From Zobellella maritima (GTDB lineage Bacteria; Pseudomonadota; Gammaproteobacteria; Enterobacterales; Aeromonadaceae), in assembly GCF_003075035.1 (NCBI RefSeq), contig NZ_QCZE01000001.1, forward strand, positions 692,187 to 756,186: a DNA stretch of 64,000 bases, given 5' to 3'. This document shows positions 17,549-25,714 of the stretch, piece after piece. Positions within the stretch are counted from its first letter, which is position 1, and every line of letters starts with the position of its first letter. A program made the translations under genes and the position numbers. Under the pieces are notes generated by a model. It was not told where the DNA came from, made no database searches, and worked only from the letters and a program-made list of their open reading frames with translations.

Positions 17549-18058
17549 ATGAAACAGACTGCTTCCTTGCTGTGGTCTTTCGTCCTGTTGGCCGGCCCGT
17601 GATGGCTGCCGATTTCAAGGTGGACAATATTTATTCCAAAATTGCCTTCAAGATCAGCCGCATGGGCTTCAGCACCATGCTGGGCCACTTTAACCAGTTT
17701 GAAGGCAATGACTTGATCGATGGTGACAATCCCGCTGCGGCAACGCCAACCTGACCATTCAGGCCGACAGTGTCGATATCAATTATGAACCCGGTGACAG
17801 GCTCTTGCGCAGCCCTGCCTTCTTTGATGTCCGACAATATCCGACCTTAACTTCACCAGCACCGGTTTTGAGGGCACCAAGGAATCTGGCAGGCTGACCG
17901 GTGAGCTGACGCTGTACGGCGTCTCCAGGCCGGTCACCCTGGATGTGACCTTTGTTGGTGAAGGGAATGATCCCTGGGGCCGTTACCGCAACGGTTTCAA
18001 TGCGGTCGGTAAGATCAAGCGTTTTAAACCCCGTCGCCGGCCTTTGCGGTGGATGTGA
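17549..18058 (+). pseudogene. frameshifted YceI-family periplasmic protein gene
   Basis: YceI proteins are periplasmic lipocalin-like polyprenol-binding proteins. Pieces of one are spread over several frames: signal peptide MKQTASLLWSFVLLAGP, then MAADFKVDNIYSKIAFKISRMGFSTMLGHFNQFEG (split here into two blocks of the same frame), then ADSVDINYEPGDRLLRSPAFFDV, then TSTGFEGTKESGRLTGELTL and YGVSRPVTLDVTF. Restoring one base at each of three sites (about 17597 G, 17738 G, 17849 T), all in short homopolymers, would rejoin them. A fourth disturbance near 18025 affects the C-terminus. This may be genuine decay or local sequence error. Confidence 0.75.
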
Positions 18059-18189
18059 TCGGCTGGCGGAGGCCCTGCTTGAACTGGCTCGACGCCTCTT
18101 TGTATTCATCTTATCGCGCCTGCGGGCGCTATTTGTGCTTTACCCGTTGGCGGGCGTGCGCCATGCTCGGGATTTTGGGGGAATAAAAC

Positions 18190-18462
18190 ATGAAACCAAG
18201 GGTAGAAATACGCTATTGCACCTTGTGTCGCTGGCTGCTGCGCTCCGCCTGGCTGGCCCAGGAGATCCTGTCCAGCTTCGCCGATGAAGTGGGGGAGGTC
18301 GCGCTGATCCCGGGGGAGAAAGGGCAGTTTCAAATCTATGTAGATGGCCAGCTGATCTGGTGCCGGGTCATCGATCAGGGCTTTCCCGAAGCCAAGGAAA
18401 TCAAGCAACGGCTCCGGGACAAAATTGCTCCGGAACGGGATCTGGGTCATGTCGACCGCTAA
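18190..18462 (+). CDS. SelW/SelT-like (Rdx family) CxxC protein
   Basis: A 90-residue thioredoxin-fold protein of the selenoprotein W (Rdx) family. The redox motif is C10-T-L-C13 in IRYCTLCRWLLRSAWLAQEI, where eukaryotic SelW has CxxU; bacterial members use Cys. The C-terminal block GQFQIYVDGQLIW and FPEAKEIKQRLRD fits the family. Function is not established beyond a presumed redox role. GGGGGAAT is a weak ribosome site before ATG 18190. It follows the broken YceI gene and converges on the OlsF-like gene. Confidence 0.82.
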   Translation: MKPRVEIRYCTLCRWLLRSAWLAQEILSSFADEVGEVALIPGEKGQFQIYVDGQLIWCRVIDQGFPEAKEIKQRLRDKIAPERDLGHVDR

Positions 18463-18552
18463 AAAATTGAAACGCATGTCATCATATGTCGAGAGGGGGA
18501 TCAGAAACCTGACAAGCAGCTCGCTCGCCACGGCCTGATCTCTATAGCCCAA

Positions 18553-20265
18553 TCAGGAACAGGCATTTAGGTGGGGCGCGATATAACGCTGATAGCGACT
18601 GGCTTTAAGCCGCTGCAGATCCACCATCACCAGGCCGTCGACACAGTCGGAAAAATCCGGATCCGTGCCGAAGTCAATAAACTGTACGCCGCCGGCTTCG
18701 CACAGCTCGGTATATTGTTTATAGAGGGTGGGGATGGCGACACCCATGTTGTCCAGCAGGTGCTTGAGCAGAGTGAGATCCTGCTGGTAGTCGGTGCCGT
18801 TGAAGGTAGCCAGCAGCTGGGGTGTGCTCGGAGGCAGTGGCCGGCGGGAGCGGGCCAGCGCGTTGGCGGCAGGAAAATGCAGGCGGTAGAAGGCCACCAG
18901 CAGCTCGCGGGCCGCCAGCGGCAGGGCGGCGCTCAAGGAAACGGGACCGAACAGGTAGCGATACTGGGGATGTCTGGCCAGAAAGGCGCCGATGCCGAAC
19001 CACAGATAATCCAGGCTGCGGCGGCCCCAGTAGGCCGGCTGGATAAAACTGCGCCCCAGCTCCAGGCCCGACTCAAGGTAGGGCCGCATGCTGTCATCAT
19101 AATCGAACAAATGATGGCTGTAGAGACCGTCCAGGCCCTTCTCCGCCACCTGCCGTTGGGTCGGCACAAAGCGGTAGGCACCGATGATTTCCAGATCATG
19201 GGGATGCCACAGGATCAGGTGGTAGTAGTCGTCATCAAACTTGTCCAGATCCCGGCGTCGACCGGTGCCTTCTCCAACGGTCCGGAACGACAGCTCCCGC
19301 AGCCGGCCCACTTCGCGCAGGATCACACAATGACTGTCCTGATCCGCGCGGGCCAGGTAAATCGACTTGTCGTCATGGGTTTGTCCCAGGTGTTCGCATT
19401 GCTCTACCGCCCTTTTCAGCAGCTGACGCGGCTCGGGTGCGGCGATGGCCGACTGGGTCTCAAATAACCCTGATTTATCCTTGCCGATACGGTACAGGTG
19501 GCGGCGAAACAGCAGGGTGAGCCCCTTGTCGTTGAGGCCTTTCTGGTGGCAATTCTGCCAGGGAATGGGCTGACCGATGCGGACCTGGAGTTGCTTGTCT
19601 TGCTGGCGAAACATTTCTCGCACCAGTAACAGGGCGCTCAGGGGGCGATAGGCTATGGAGCTCAGGTAGAAAAGGGCTGAATTGCGGCCATGTAGATGCA
19701 CAGGTACCACAGCGGCCCGGTTTTTGGTCGCCAGGCGGATGAACCCCGAATGCCACCGATCATCCTGGATGCCTTTTGCGCCAAGGCGGGAGACGGAGCC
19801 CGCCGGAAAGATGATCACTACCTTGCCCTGTTTGAGGTGCTGATTCACCGCATGCAGTTGCGCCCGACCGGTGCGCCCGCCCAGGTTGTCGACCGGTAAC
19901 AGCAGCGAGGATAGGGGGGCCAGCTTGGCCAACAGTTGATTGGCGACGATTTTAACATCGGGTCGAACCCGGGAGACCAGGCGTAGCAGCGCCAGGCCAT
20001 CGAGGGAGCCGATCGGATGGTTGGCGATAATGACCACCGGACCCTGGCTCGGGATATGCTCCAGTTCGTCTTCCCGCAGCTGAATATGAAAGCGGAAGTA
20101 TTCCAGCACCTGCTCGACAAAATCGAGCCCCCTCAGGTGCGGATATTGCTCTGCGAACTGGCCGAAGGCCTGCTCATGCAGCAGGTAACGCAGCAGGGCT
20201 TTGCAGCCGGGGAAATGTTGCCATTTGGGTAGGTGTTCGGCGGCCAGGGTATCTACAGATAACAT
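18553..20265 (-). CDS. olsF: OlsF-like bifunctional ornithine-lipid acyltransferase
   Basis: A 570-residue two-domain protein. The N-terminal part is a PlsC/GlpAT-type O-acyltransferase (motif I VIIANHPIGSLDG at about residues 85-97, motif III IFPAGSVSRLG). The C-terminal part, from about residue 300, is a GNAT-like N-acyltransferase related to OlsB (DLEIIGAYRFV, LESGLELGRSFIQPAYWGRR). This order matches OlsF of Serratia, which makes ornithine lipids from ornithine and acyl-ACP in one polypeptide. ATG 20265 (MLSVDTLAAE) has GGAGGAG 6 nt upstream; an ATG five codons earlier is less likely. It is divergent from a patatin-like phospholipase gene. Confidence 0.8.
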   Translation of the reverse strand: MLSVDTLAAEHLPKWQHFPGCKALLRYLLHEQAFGQFAEQYPHLRGLDFVEQVLEYFRFHIQLREDELEHIPSQGPVVIIANHPIGSLDGLALLRLVSRVRPDVKIVANQLLAKLAPLSSLLLPVDNLGGRTGRAQLHAVNQHLKQGKVVIIFPAGSVSRLGAKGIQDDRWHSGFIRLATKNRAAVVPVHLHGRNSALFYLSSIAYRPLSALLLVREMFRQQDKQLQVRIGQPIPWQNCHQKGLNDKGLTLLFRRHLYRIGKDKSGLFETQSAIAAPEPRQLLKRAVEQCEHLGQTHDDKSIYLARADQDSHCVILREVGRLRELSFRTVGEGTGRRRDLDKFDDDYYHLILWHPHDLEIIGAYRFVPTQRQVAEKGLDGLYSHHLFDYDDSMRPYLESGLELGRSFIQPAYWGRRSLDYLWFGIGAFLARHPQYRYLFGPVSLSAALPLAARELLVAFYRLHFPAANALARSRRPLPPSTPQLLATFNGTDYQQDLTLLKHLLDNMGVAIPTLYKQYTELCEAGGVQFIDFGTDPDFSDCVDGLVMVDLQRLKASRYQRYIAPHLNACS

Positions 20266-20356
20266 AGCAGGCTCCTCCATGGTTTAAGCTAATAGTAAAA
20301 GGAAGGAATGAACAATCAGTGGCGCTCCGATGACGCTTTAATGACAGGATGCAATT

Positions 20357-21292
20357 ATGGCGAATCATCTATCCATCAATAGGGAAAGAGTGGCTCCCTT
20401 GTTGGGGCCGGCTCCTGCGGGCAGGGGCACGTTAGCCTTGGTGTGCGAGGGTGGTGGGCAGCGAGGTATCTTTACGGCCGGTGTGCTGGATGCCTTTATG
20501 GCGGAGGGGTATGACCCTTTCCAGTTGATGATAGGATCGTCGGCGGGAGCCCAGAACCTGTCGGCCTTTACCTGTAACGCGGCCGGCTATGCCAGGGAAA
20601 TGATCATCGATTACACCACCCGATCGAATTTCTTCCGGCCACTGGACTTTGTTCGTGGCGGAGATCTGGTGGATCTGGATTGGTATTTCGAGGTGCTGTC
20701 CGGCGAGCACCCCCTTGATATAGAGACGGGCCTGCAGCGCCTGGACGGTCGGGAGCTGTTGTTTTGCAGTACCAGGACTCGCGATGTGCAGGCCTGTTAT
20801 TTCCACCCCCGGGAAGTCGACTGGATGACGGGCATGAAGGCATCGAGTGCCATTCCCCTGTTTTACCGGGCCGGCGTACAGTGGCAGGGTGAGCGTTACC
20901 AGGATGGCGGCATTGCCGATGCCATTCCGGTACAGGAGGCCTACCGGCGGGGAGCCAGGACCATAGTGGTGATCCGGACCGTACCCCAGCACAGCCGGGT
21001 CAGCCTGCAATGGGCCCAGCGGCTGGAGCAGTGGATCGGGGCCGATCGCTTCGGGGAGATAATGCAGATAGTGCGGGCCCATGAGCGTTGCTATTCCGAT
21101 ACTCAATCCTTTATCAAGGATCCTCCCCTTGATGCCCGGGTGATCGAGATCTATCCCAGTCGGCCACTGGTGAGCCGGGTGCTCGGTTCAACCAGGTCTC
21201 AGCTGGAGCAGGATTATCAGCTGGGTCTGCGCTGTGGCCGCTATTTTTTATATTCACTGGGGGCGGCGCTGCTGGATATATCTGTGTGCTAA
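20357..21292 (+). CDS. patatin-like phospholipase (YjjU type)
   Basis: A 311-residue serine hydrolase of the patatin family, which cleaves acyl groups from phospholipids or related lipids. The oxyanion-hole motif GGGQRG, the nucleophile motif GSSAG, and the catalytic Asp motif DGGIADAIPV form a complete Ser-Asp dyad. No signal peptide is seen, so it acts in the cytoplasm or at the inner membrane. It diverges from the OlsF-like gene with 91 bp between starts, which suggests, but does not show, linked membrane-lipid remodelling. E. coli YjjU is the nearest named relative I recognise. Confidence 0.85.
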   Translation: MANHLSINRERVAPLLGPAPAGRGTLALVCEGGGQRGIFTAGVLDAFMAEGYDPFQLMIGSSAGAQNLSAFTCNAAGYAREMIIDYTTRSNFFRPLDFVRGGDLVDLDWYFEVLSGEHPLDIETGLQRLDGRELLFCSTRTRDVQACYFHPREVDWMTGMKASSAIPLFYRAGVQWQGERYQDGGIADAIPVQEAYRRGARTIVVIRTVPQHSRVSLQWAQRLEQWIGADRFGEIMQIVRAHERCYSDTQSFIKDPPLDARVIEIYPSRPLVSRVLGSTRSQLEQDYQLGLRCGRYFLYSLGAALLDISVC

Positions 21293-21642
21293 AAAATGCC
21301 TTTATTACAGGATATTGATACTGGTCAAGCGGGCATGCACTGTGTACACTCGCCCCCCGATTGACAGGGGTGCAGGCGCCGGCCTGATGCGCACGGCAGG
21401 ACAGGATGACAATTGAATATGAGGCAGTGTGGCAAACCATTTGTCGTATGGATACAGTTGCTCGTCCGGTCATTGCAGATGTGTGCAGCATGCGTGGTCA
21501 TGACTGCCAGCCCCCCCCGTTCGTTATTATCACCGGGTCAATCAACCGAGTTTTCTAGACGGGCGGCTATACTGTCGCTGTTGGTATTATGCCCGGCCTG
21601 TGCCGGTGGCGCTCGTTTGAGCGCCCAGTCAAGGAGTTAGCC
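21293..21642. other. intergenic region upstream of speE, no gene supported
   Basis: A 350-bp gap. Short plus-strand open frames (for example 21413-21640) have no recognisable family and no good start context. AAGGAG at 21631-21636 is the speE ribosome site. TATACT at 21568-21573 is a possible -10 element without a clear -35. Confidence 0.4.
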
Positions 21643-22500
21643 ATGTCTCAGGACACGCGTTATTTAGAAAGCCTCTATCCAGGCTATGGTCAGTCATTCA
21701 CCATCGACAAGGTGTTGTTCCATCATCAGACCGAACACCAGGACCTGATCATATTCGAAAATCAGGAAATGGGCCGGGTAATGGCACTGGATGGTGTTAT
21801 CCAGACCACGGAGCGGGATGAATTTATCTATCACGAAATGCTGACCCATACCCCGCTGTTTGCCCATGGCAATGCCAAAAGCGTGCTGATCATCGGTGGC
21901 GGCGACGGCGGCATACTGCGTGAGGTGCTCAAGCATCCGACCGTTGAACAGGTCACCATGGTGGAAATTGACCAGCAGGTCATCGAGATGTGCAAGGAAT
22001 ACCTGCCCAATCATTCCCAGGGCGCCTATGAAGATGCCCGGGTGCAGGTGGTGATCGGTGACGGTAAGGACTTTGTCGCCAACAGCGACGGCCGTTTCGA
22101 CGTGATCATTTCCGACAGCACGGATCCTATCGGCCCGGGAGAGGCCCTGTTTACTTCCGCCTTCTATGAAGGCTGTCGGCGGATCCTCAACGAGGGCGGT
22201 ATTTTCGTTGCCCAGAACGGCGTCTGCTTTATGCAGCTGGATGAGGTCACCACCACGGCCAAGCGGCTGTCCCCCTATTTTGCCGACCGCACCTTCTATT
22301 GTGCAGCCGTGCCCACCTATGTGGGTGGCGTCATGACCCTAGCCTGGGCCAGTCAGGACCCGTCGTTGAAAGCGGTGGCCCTGGAAACCCTGCAGGCCCG
22401 TTTTAATGCCGCCGGGTTGAAAACCCGTTACTATACCCCAGAGGTACACAAGGGCGCCTTTGCCCTGCCTCGCTACGTACTCGATGCCATCGAGGCGTAA
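21643..22500 (+). CDS. speE: spermidine synthase
   Basis: SpeE transfers an aminopropyl group from decarboxylated S-adenosylmethionine to putrescine. The 285-residue protein keeps the family motifs: [18 protein letters not shown] for cofactor binding, [12 protein letters not shown], and the active-site loop [16 protein letters not shown] with the catalytic Asp. Tyr-rich entry residues [11 protein letters not shown] are also present. ATG 21643 follows AAGGAG. It sits upstream of speA, separated by a hairpin terminator. No speD (SAM decarboxylase) is in the window. Confidence 0.95.
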   Translation: MSQDTRYLESLYPGYGQSFTIDKVLFHHQTEHQDLIIFENQEMGRVMALDGVIQTTERDEFIYHEMLTHTPLFAHGNAKSVLIIGGGDGGILREVLKHPTVEQVTMVEIDQQVIEMCKEYLPNHSQGAYEDARVQVVIGDGKDFVANSDGRFDVIISDSTDPIGPGEALFTSAFYEGCRRILNEGGIFVAQNGVCFMQLDEVTTTAKRLSPYFADRTFYCAAVPTYVGGVMTLAWASQDPSLKAVALETLQARFNAAGLKTRYYTPEVHKGAFALPRYVLDAIEA

Positions 22501-22510
22501 TTTACTGATT

Positions 22511-22537
22511 CGAGCCTGAATGTTTCAGGCTCGATTT
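22511..22537 (+). terminator. intrinsic terminator between speE and speA
   Basis: CGAGCCTGAA (22511-22520) and TTCAGGCTCG (22524-22533) form a perfect 10-bp stem with a 3-nt loop, followed by ATTTATT. It lies 10 nt after the speE stop and would reduce read-through into speA. Confidence 0.75.
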
Positions 22538-22573
22538 ATTCTATGGCCCGAACAATTTCAATGGGACAAAGAT

Positions 22574-24478
22574 ATGGCTGATTGGTCCGCAAGCGACGCC
22601 CTCAAGATCTATAACCTGCCTTATTGGGGAGCCGGTTTTTTTCATCTGGACGACAAGGGAAGAGTCGTTGTCACGCCCGACAAGAGCCGCCCCGATGCGG
22701 CGGTGGTATTGACCGAGGTAGTAGAGCAACTGAAGGCGGAAGGCTTTGCCGCGCCCGTGTTGCTGCGCTTTCCCGACATCATCAAGAGCCGTATCGATGC
22801 CCTGTTCAGTGCCTTTAATGGTGCCATCGAAGACTATGGTTACCAGGGCGACTACCTGACCGTCTACCCGATCAAGGTCAACCAGCAACGCGGCGTGCTG
22901 GAAGCGGTGACCAAGGCCTATAAGGACAAGCCCAGACTGGGTCTGGAAGCCGGCTCCAAGCCGGAGCTGCTGGCGGTGCTGGCTCATAGCCATGAAACCG
23001 AATCGGTGATTGTCTGTAATGGCTATAAGGACAAGGAATATATTCGCCTGGCATTGCTCGGTACCAAGATGGGCCATCAGGTCTATATCGTGATCGAGAA
23101 GCTGTCCGAACTGACCATGGTGATGGAAGAGGCCAAGCGTATCAATGTCAGCCCCCGGCTGGGGGTTCGGGCTCGGCTGGCCTCCCAGGGGGCGGGCAAG
23201 TGGCAGTCCAGCGGCGGTGAAAAATCCAAGTTTGGCCTGAGTGCCGCCCAGGTATTGAGCCTGGTCGAACAGCTGCGCAATGCCGATTGTTTGGACTGGC
23301 TGCAGCTGCTGCATTTCCACCTGGGCTCCCAAATAGCCAATATTCGCGATATCCAGAAAGGGGTACGTGAATGCGGTCGCTTCTACGGCGAACTGCGTCG
23401 TATGGGCGTGCCGGTCGATATCGTCGATGTGGGCGGCGGCCTGGGGGTGGATTACGAGGGGACTCGTTCCCAGAGCTATTGTTCGGCCAACTATAACCTG
23501 CGTGAGTATGCCAACAATGTGGTGTGGGGCATCGGCAATGTGTGCCGTGAATACGATCTGCCTTACCCGCTGATCATCAGTGAGTCCGGTCGGGCCATCA
23601 CAGCCCACCATGCGTTGCTGGTGGCTAATGTGATCAGCATTGAGTCGGCCAATCCTCAGGCGGCCAAGGCGCCGGCGGAAGACGCGGCCTTCCTGTTGCA
23701 GAATATCTGGGAAACCTGGCAGGATCTGTGCCGTGAAGACCCGCCCTTGCTGGAAATATACCACGATACGGTGGCTGAGCTGGCCGATGTGCACGAGCAG
23801 TACAACATGGGGCTGATGACCCTGGAAGACAGGGCCTGGGCGGAAGAAATGCACCTGAATATCTGTCTGGGCATCAAGTCGCGGCTGGATACGGTGAACC
23901 GGGCCCACAGACCCATCATAGATGAGTTGAACGAGAAGCTGGCGGATAAATGCTTCGTCAATTTCTCGCTGTTCCAGTCGCTGCCCGATGCCTGGGGGAT
24001 TGATCAGATCTTCCCGGTGTTGCCGCTGGATGGACTGGACAGGGCACCGACCCGCCGGGCGGTGATCCTGGATATCACCTGCGATTCAGACGGCGCCATC
24101 GACCAGTATGTGGATGGTCAAGGTGTGGAAACCACCCTGCCGATGCCGGAGTTCATCCCCGGCCAGCCCCAGTACCTGGGCTTCTTCCTGGTCGGAGCCT
24201 ATCAGGAGATCCTGGGCGATATGCACAACCTGTTTGGCGATACCCACAGTGCCGAAGTGGCGGTGGATGAGCAGGGCAAGGTAGTGATCAGCAATGTGAA
24301 GGAAGGCAGCAATGTGGCCGAAATGCTGCGCTATGTGGATATCGATCCGTCGGTGATCAATGCCCGCTATGAAGTGCTGGCCAATCATCCCGACCTGGAT
24401 GAAGATACCCGTACCATGTTGCTCAAAGAATTGTCGGCCGGCCTGGAAGGGTATGCCTACCTGGAAGACGAGCTGTAA
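22574..24478 (+). CDS. speA: biosynthetic arginine decarboxylase
   Basis: A PLP enzyme converting arginine to agmatine, the entry to putrescine synthesis used here with AguA and AguB. The 634-residue protein matches the length of enteric SpeA. The PLP lysine is Lys101 in YLTVYPIKVNQQ. Further signatures are LQLLHFHLGSQI, VDVGGGLGVDYEGT, ISESGRAITAHHA and the C-terminal CDSDGAIDQYVDG. ATG 22574 (MADWSASDALKIY) fits homologues; an in-frame ATG at 22520 lies within the terminator hairpin. Confidence 0.96.
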   Translation: MADWSASDALKIYNLPYWGAGFFHLDDKGRVVVTPDKSRPDAAVVLTEVVEQLKAEGFAAPVLLRFPDIIKSRIDALFSAFNGAIEDYGYQGDYLTVYPIKVNQQRGVLEAVTKAYKDKPRLGLEAGSKPELLAVLAHSHETESVIVCNGYKDKEYIRLALLGTKMGHQVYIVIEKLSELTMVMEEAKRINVSPRLGVRARLASQGAGKWQSSGGEKSKFGLSAAQVLSLVEQLRNADCLDWLQLLHFHLGSQIANIRDIQKGVRECGRFYGELRRMGVPVDIVDVGGGLGVDYEGTRSQSYCSANYNLREYANNVVWGIGNVCREYDLPYPLIISESGRAITAHHALLVANVISIESANPQAAKAPAEDAAFLLQNIWETWQDLCREDPPLLEIYHDTVAELADVHEQYNMGLMTLEDRAWAEEMHLNICLGIKSRLDTVNRAHRPIIDELNEKLADKCFVNFSLFQSLPDAWGIDQIFPVLPLDGLDRAPTRRAVILDITCDSDGAIDQYVDGQGVETTLPMPEFIPGQPQYLGFFLVGAYQEILGDMHNLFGDTHSAEVAVDEQGKVVISNVKEGSNVAEMLRYVDIDPSVINARYEVLANHPDLDEDTRTMLLKELSAGLEGYAYLEDEL

Positions 24479-24502
24479 GCAGCAGGCGTCATCCTTCAAG
24501 CC

Positions 24503-24569
24503 AAGCCGGAAGCCAGGTTATGCCGCACGCCAGCCTGTGGATGCGGATTATCCGGCTTCCGGCTTTTTA
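24503..24569 (+). terminator. long-loop terminator after speA
   Basis: AAGCCGGAAGCC (24503-24514) pairs with GGCTTCCGGCTT (24554-24565) to give a 12-bp stem, with a TTTTT run at its 3' end. The loop of about 39 nt is long but the stem is strong. Confidence 0.65.
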
Positions 24570-24666
24570 GTGCCAGCCATATCGGGAGCAGGGCAAGGGA
24601 GGATACCGCTTGCTCTACACAGCCGGTCAACAATGACAACAGTGCTGTTGATGAGTGTCACGGGGA

Positions 24667-24828
24667 TCAACTATCAGCCGTCTTTTGTTGTTCGAGTTTA
24701 TGTTCAAAATCCCGCCTGACAATCGCCAGGGCCGCGAGAGCGACGGCGGGCTCTACTTCGTTGAGCTCGAGCAGTTCGATCAAATCAACGGCCAGCTTAA
24801 TTTCCGGTGGGGCGTCGGCCAGGCTCAT
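24667..24828 (-). CDS. ybaM: YbaM family (DUF2496) small protein
   Basis: A 53-residue protein, MSLADAPPEIKLAVDLIELL at its N-terminus, closely parallel to E. coli YbaM (53 residues, [20 protein letters not shown]). The conserved C-terminal helix includes ALAIVRRDFEHKLEQ. Function is unknown. GGAGA lies 4-8 nt upstream of the ATG at 24828. It is encoded on the strand opposite to speA and the tetR gene. Two hairpins lie just ahead of it (24871-24929). Confidence 0.85.
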   Translation of the reverse strand: MSLADAPPEIKLAVDLIELLELNEVEPAVALAALAIVRRDFEHKLEQQKTADS

Positions 24829-24870
24829 GGGGTCTCCTCTCTGGTTTGAGGTAAAAGCCTTATTTTACAC

Positions 24871-24929
24871 AAAAAAATGCCCAGCAGGGCTGGGCGAAGA
24901 CTTAGTGCTTAATTGCAGTGGCACTAAGT
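24871..24929 (-). ncRNA. candidate small RNA end or attenuator ahead of ybaM
   Basis: Read leftward, ACTTAGTGC / GCACTAAGT (24900-24908 with 24921-24929) forms a 9-bp hairpin. It is followed by GCCCAGC / GCTGGGC (24879-24895) and then ATTTTTTTG, a textbook intrinsic terminator. The terminator points toward ybaM 43 nt further on. It either ends a short leftward RNA or attenuates ybaM. No conserved RNA family is recognised. Confidence 0.4.
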
Positions 24930-25031
24930 ATGAACAAATATTAACCATAAGGTTCCCGATAAATTCCCAAAAATAAAAAAATATCTCCCCGGCTTTAAGC
25001 TTGACAGTAGGCAGCTCTGAAACGTAAATTT

Positions 25032-25045
25032 AAAACATGCGTTTT
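25032..25045. promoter_or_regulatory. PsrA-like operator upstream of the tetR-fadE operon
   Basis: AAAAC-ATGC-GTTTT is an inverted repeat resembling the PsrA site (GAAAC-N4-GTTTC). It lies 16 bp before the start of a PsrA-like TetR gene and would fit autoregulation relieved by long-chain fatty acids. The match to the published motif is from memory. Confidence 0.5.
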
Positions 25046-25060
25046 ATTCCGGGATGACCG

Positions 25061-25687
25061 ATGAGCAAGAAAGACACCAAGCAGAAAATACTCGATGCCG
25101 CCGAAGTTCTCTTTGCCGAGCAAGGGTTCAATGACGCCTCCCTGCGCATCATCACCAGCACCGCCGATGTCAACCTGGCATCGGTCAATTACCACTTTGG
25201 ATCCAAGAAAGATTTGATCAAGGCGGTCATGGACCGCTACCTAAGCATCTTTATGCCGAATGTGGACGACGCGCTGCAACGTTTGCTGCAGGAGCCCGAC
25301 TTCAGGCTGGAGCAGGTATTCGAGTGCTTTGTCGCCCCCTTGATGGCGCTCACCAGGATCAAGCGGCGGGGGCCGGAGATTTTTATTCAGCTGCTCGGTC
25401 GTGGCTATATTGATAACCAGGGGTTCTTGCGCTGGTTTATCGTTAATCACTATGGGCAGGTTCTGGAGCATTTTTCCCAGGCCATCCGCAAGGGGGCCCC
25501 TGAGCTATCGGCATCCGATGTGTTTTGGCGGCTGCATTTCACCCTGGGCACAGTGGTCTTCACCATGGCCTCCAGCGATGCCCTGCGCGATATCGCCCAG
25601 GCCGACTTTAATGAAGAAATCGATGTCGAGGGCCTGGTACGCAAGCTGATCCCCTATCTCGCCAGCGGTGTTGGTGCCAGATCCTAG
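25061..25687 (+). CDS. TetR family regulator, PsrA-like
   Basis: A 208-residue TetR-type repressor with an N-terminal helix-turn-helix (ASLRIITSTADVNLASVNYHFGSKKDLI) and a divergent ligand-binding C-terminal half. Its position directly ahead of fadE, and the fatty-acid-regulator-like site in its promoter, suggest a PsrA-type repressor of beta-oxidation. That role is inference; the family diverges in ligand preference. A ribosome site is weak (GGGATGACCG). The gap to fadE is 27 nt, so both are probably co-transcribed. Confidence 0.8.
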   Translation: MSKKDTKQKILDAAEVLFAEQGFNDASLRIITSTADVNLASVNYHFGSKKDLIKAVMDRYLSIFMPNVDDALQRLLQEPDFRLEQVFECFVAPLMALTRIKRRGPEIFIQLLGRGYIDNQGFLRWFIVNHYGQVLEHFSQAIRKGAPELSASDVFWRLHFTLGTVVFTMASSDALRDIAQADFNEEIDVEGLVRKLIPYLASGVGARS

Positions 25688-25714
25688 GTTTAATCATACA
25701 GGAGGACAGGGAGC

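Noticed and set aside
22541-23908. Long minus-strand open frame opposite speA (455 codons)
   Set aside because: Same reason: complementary to a certain gene, with no recognisable domain.
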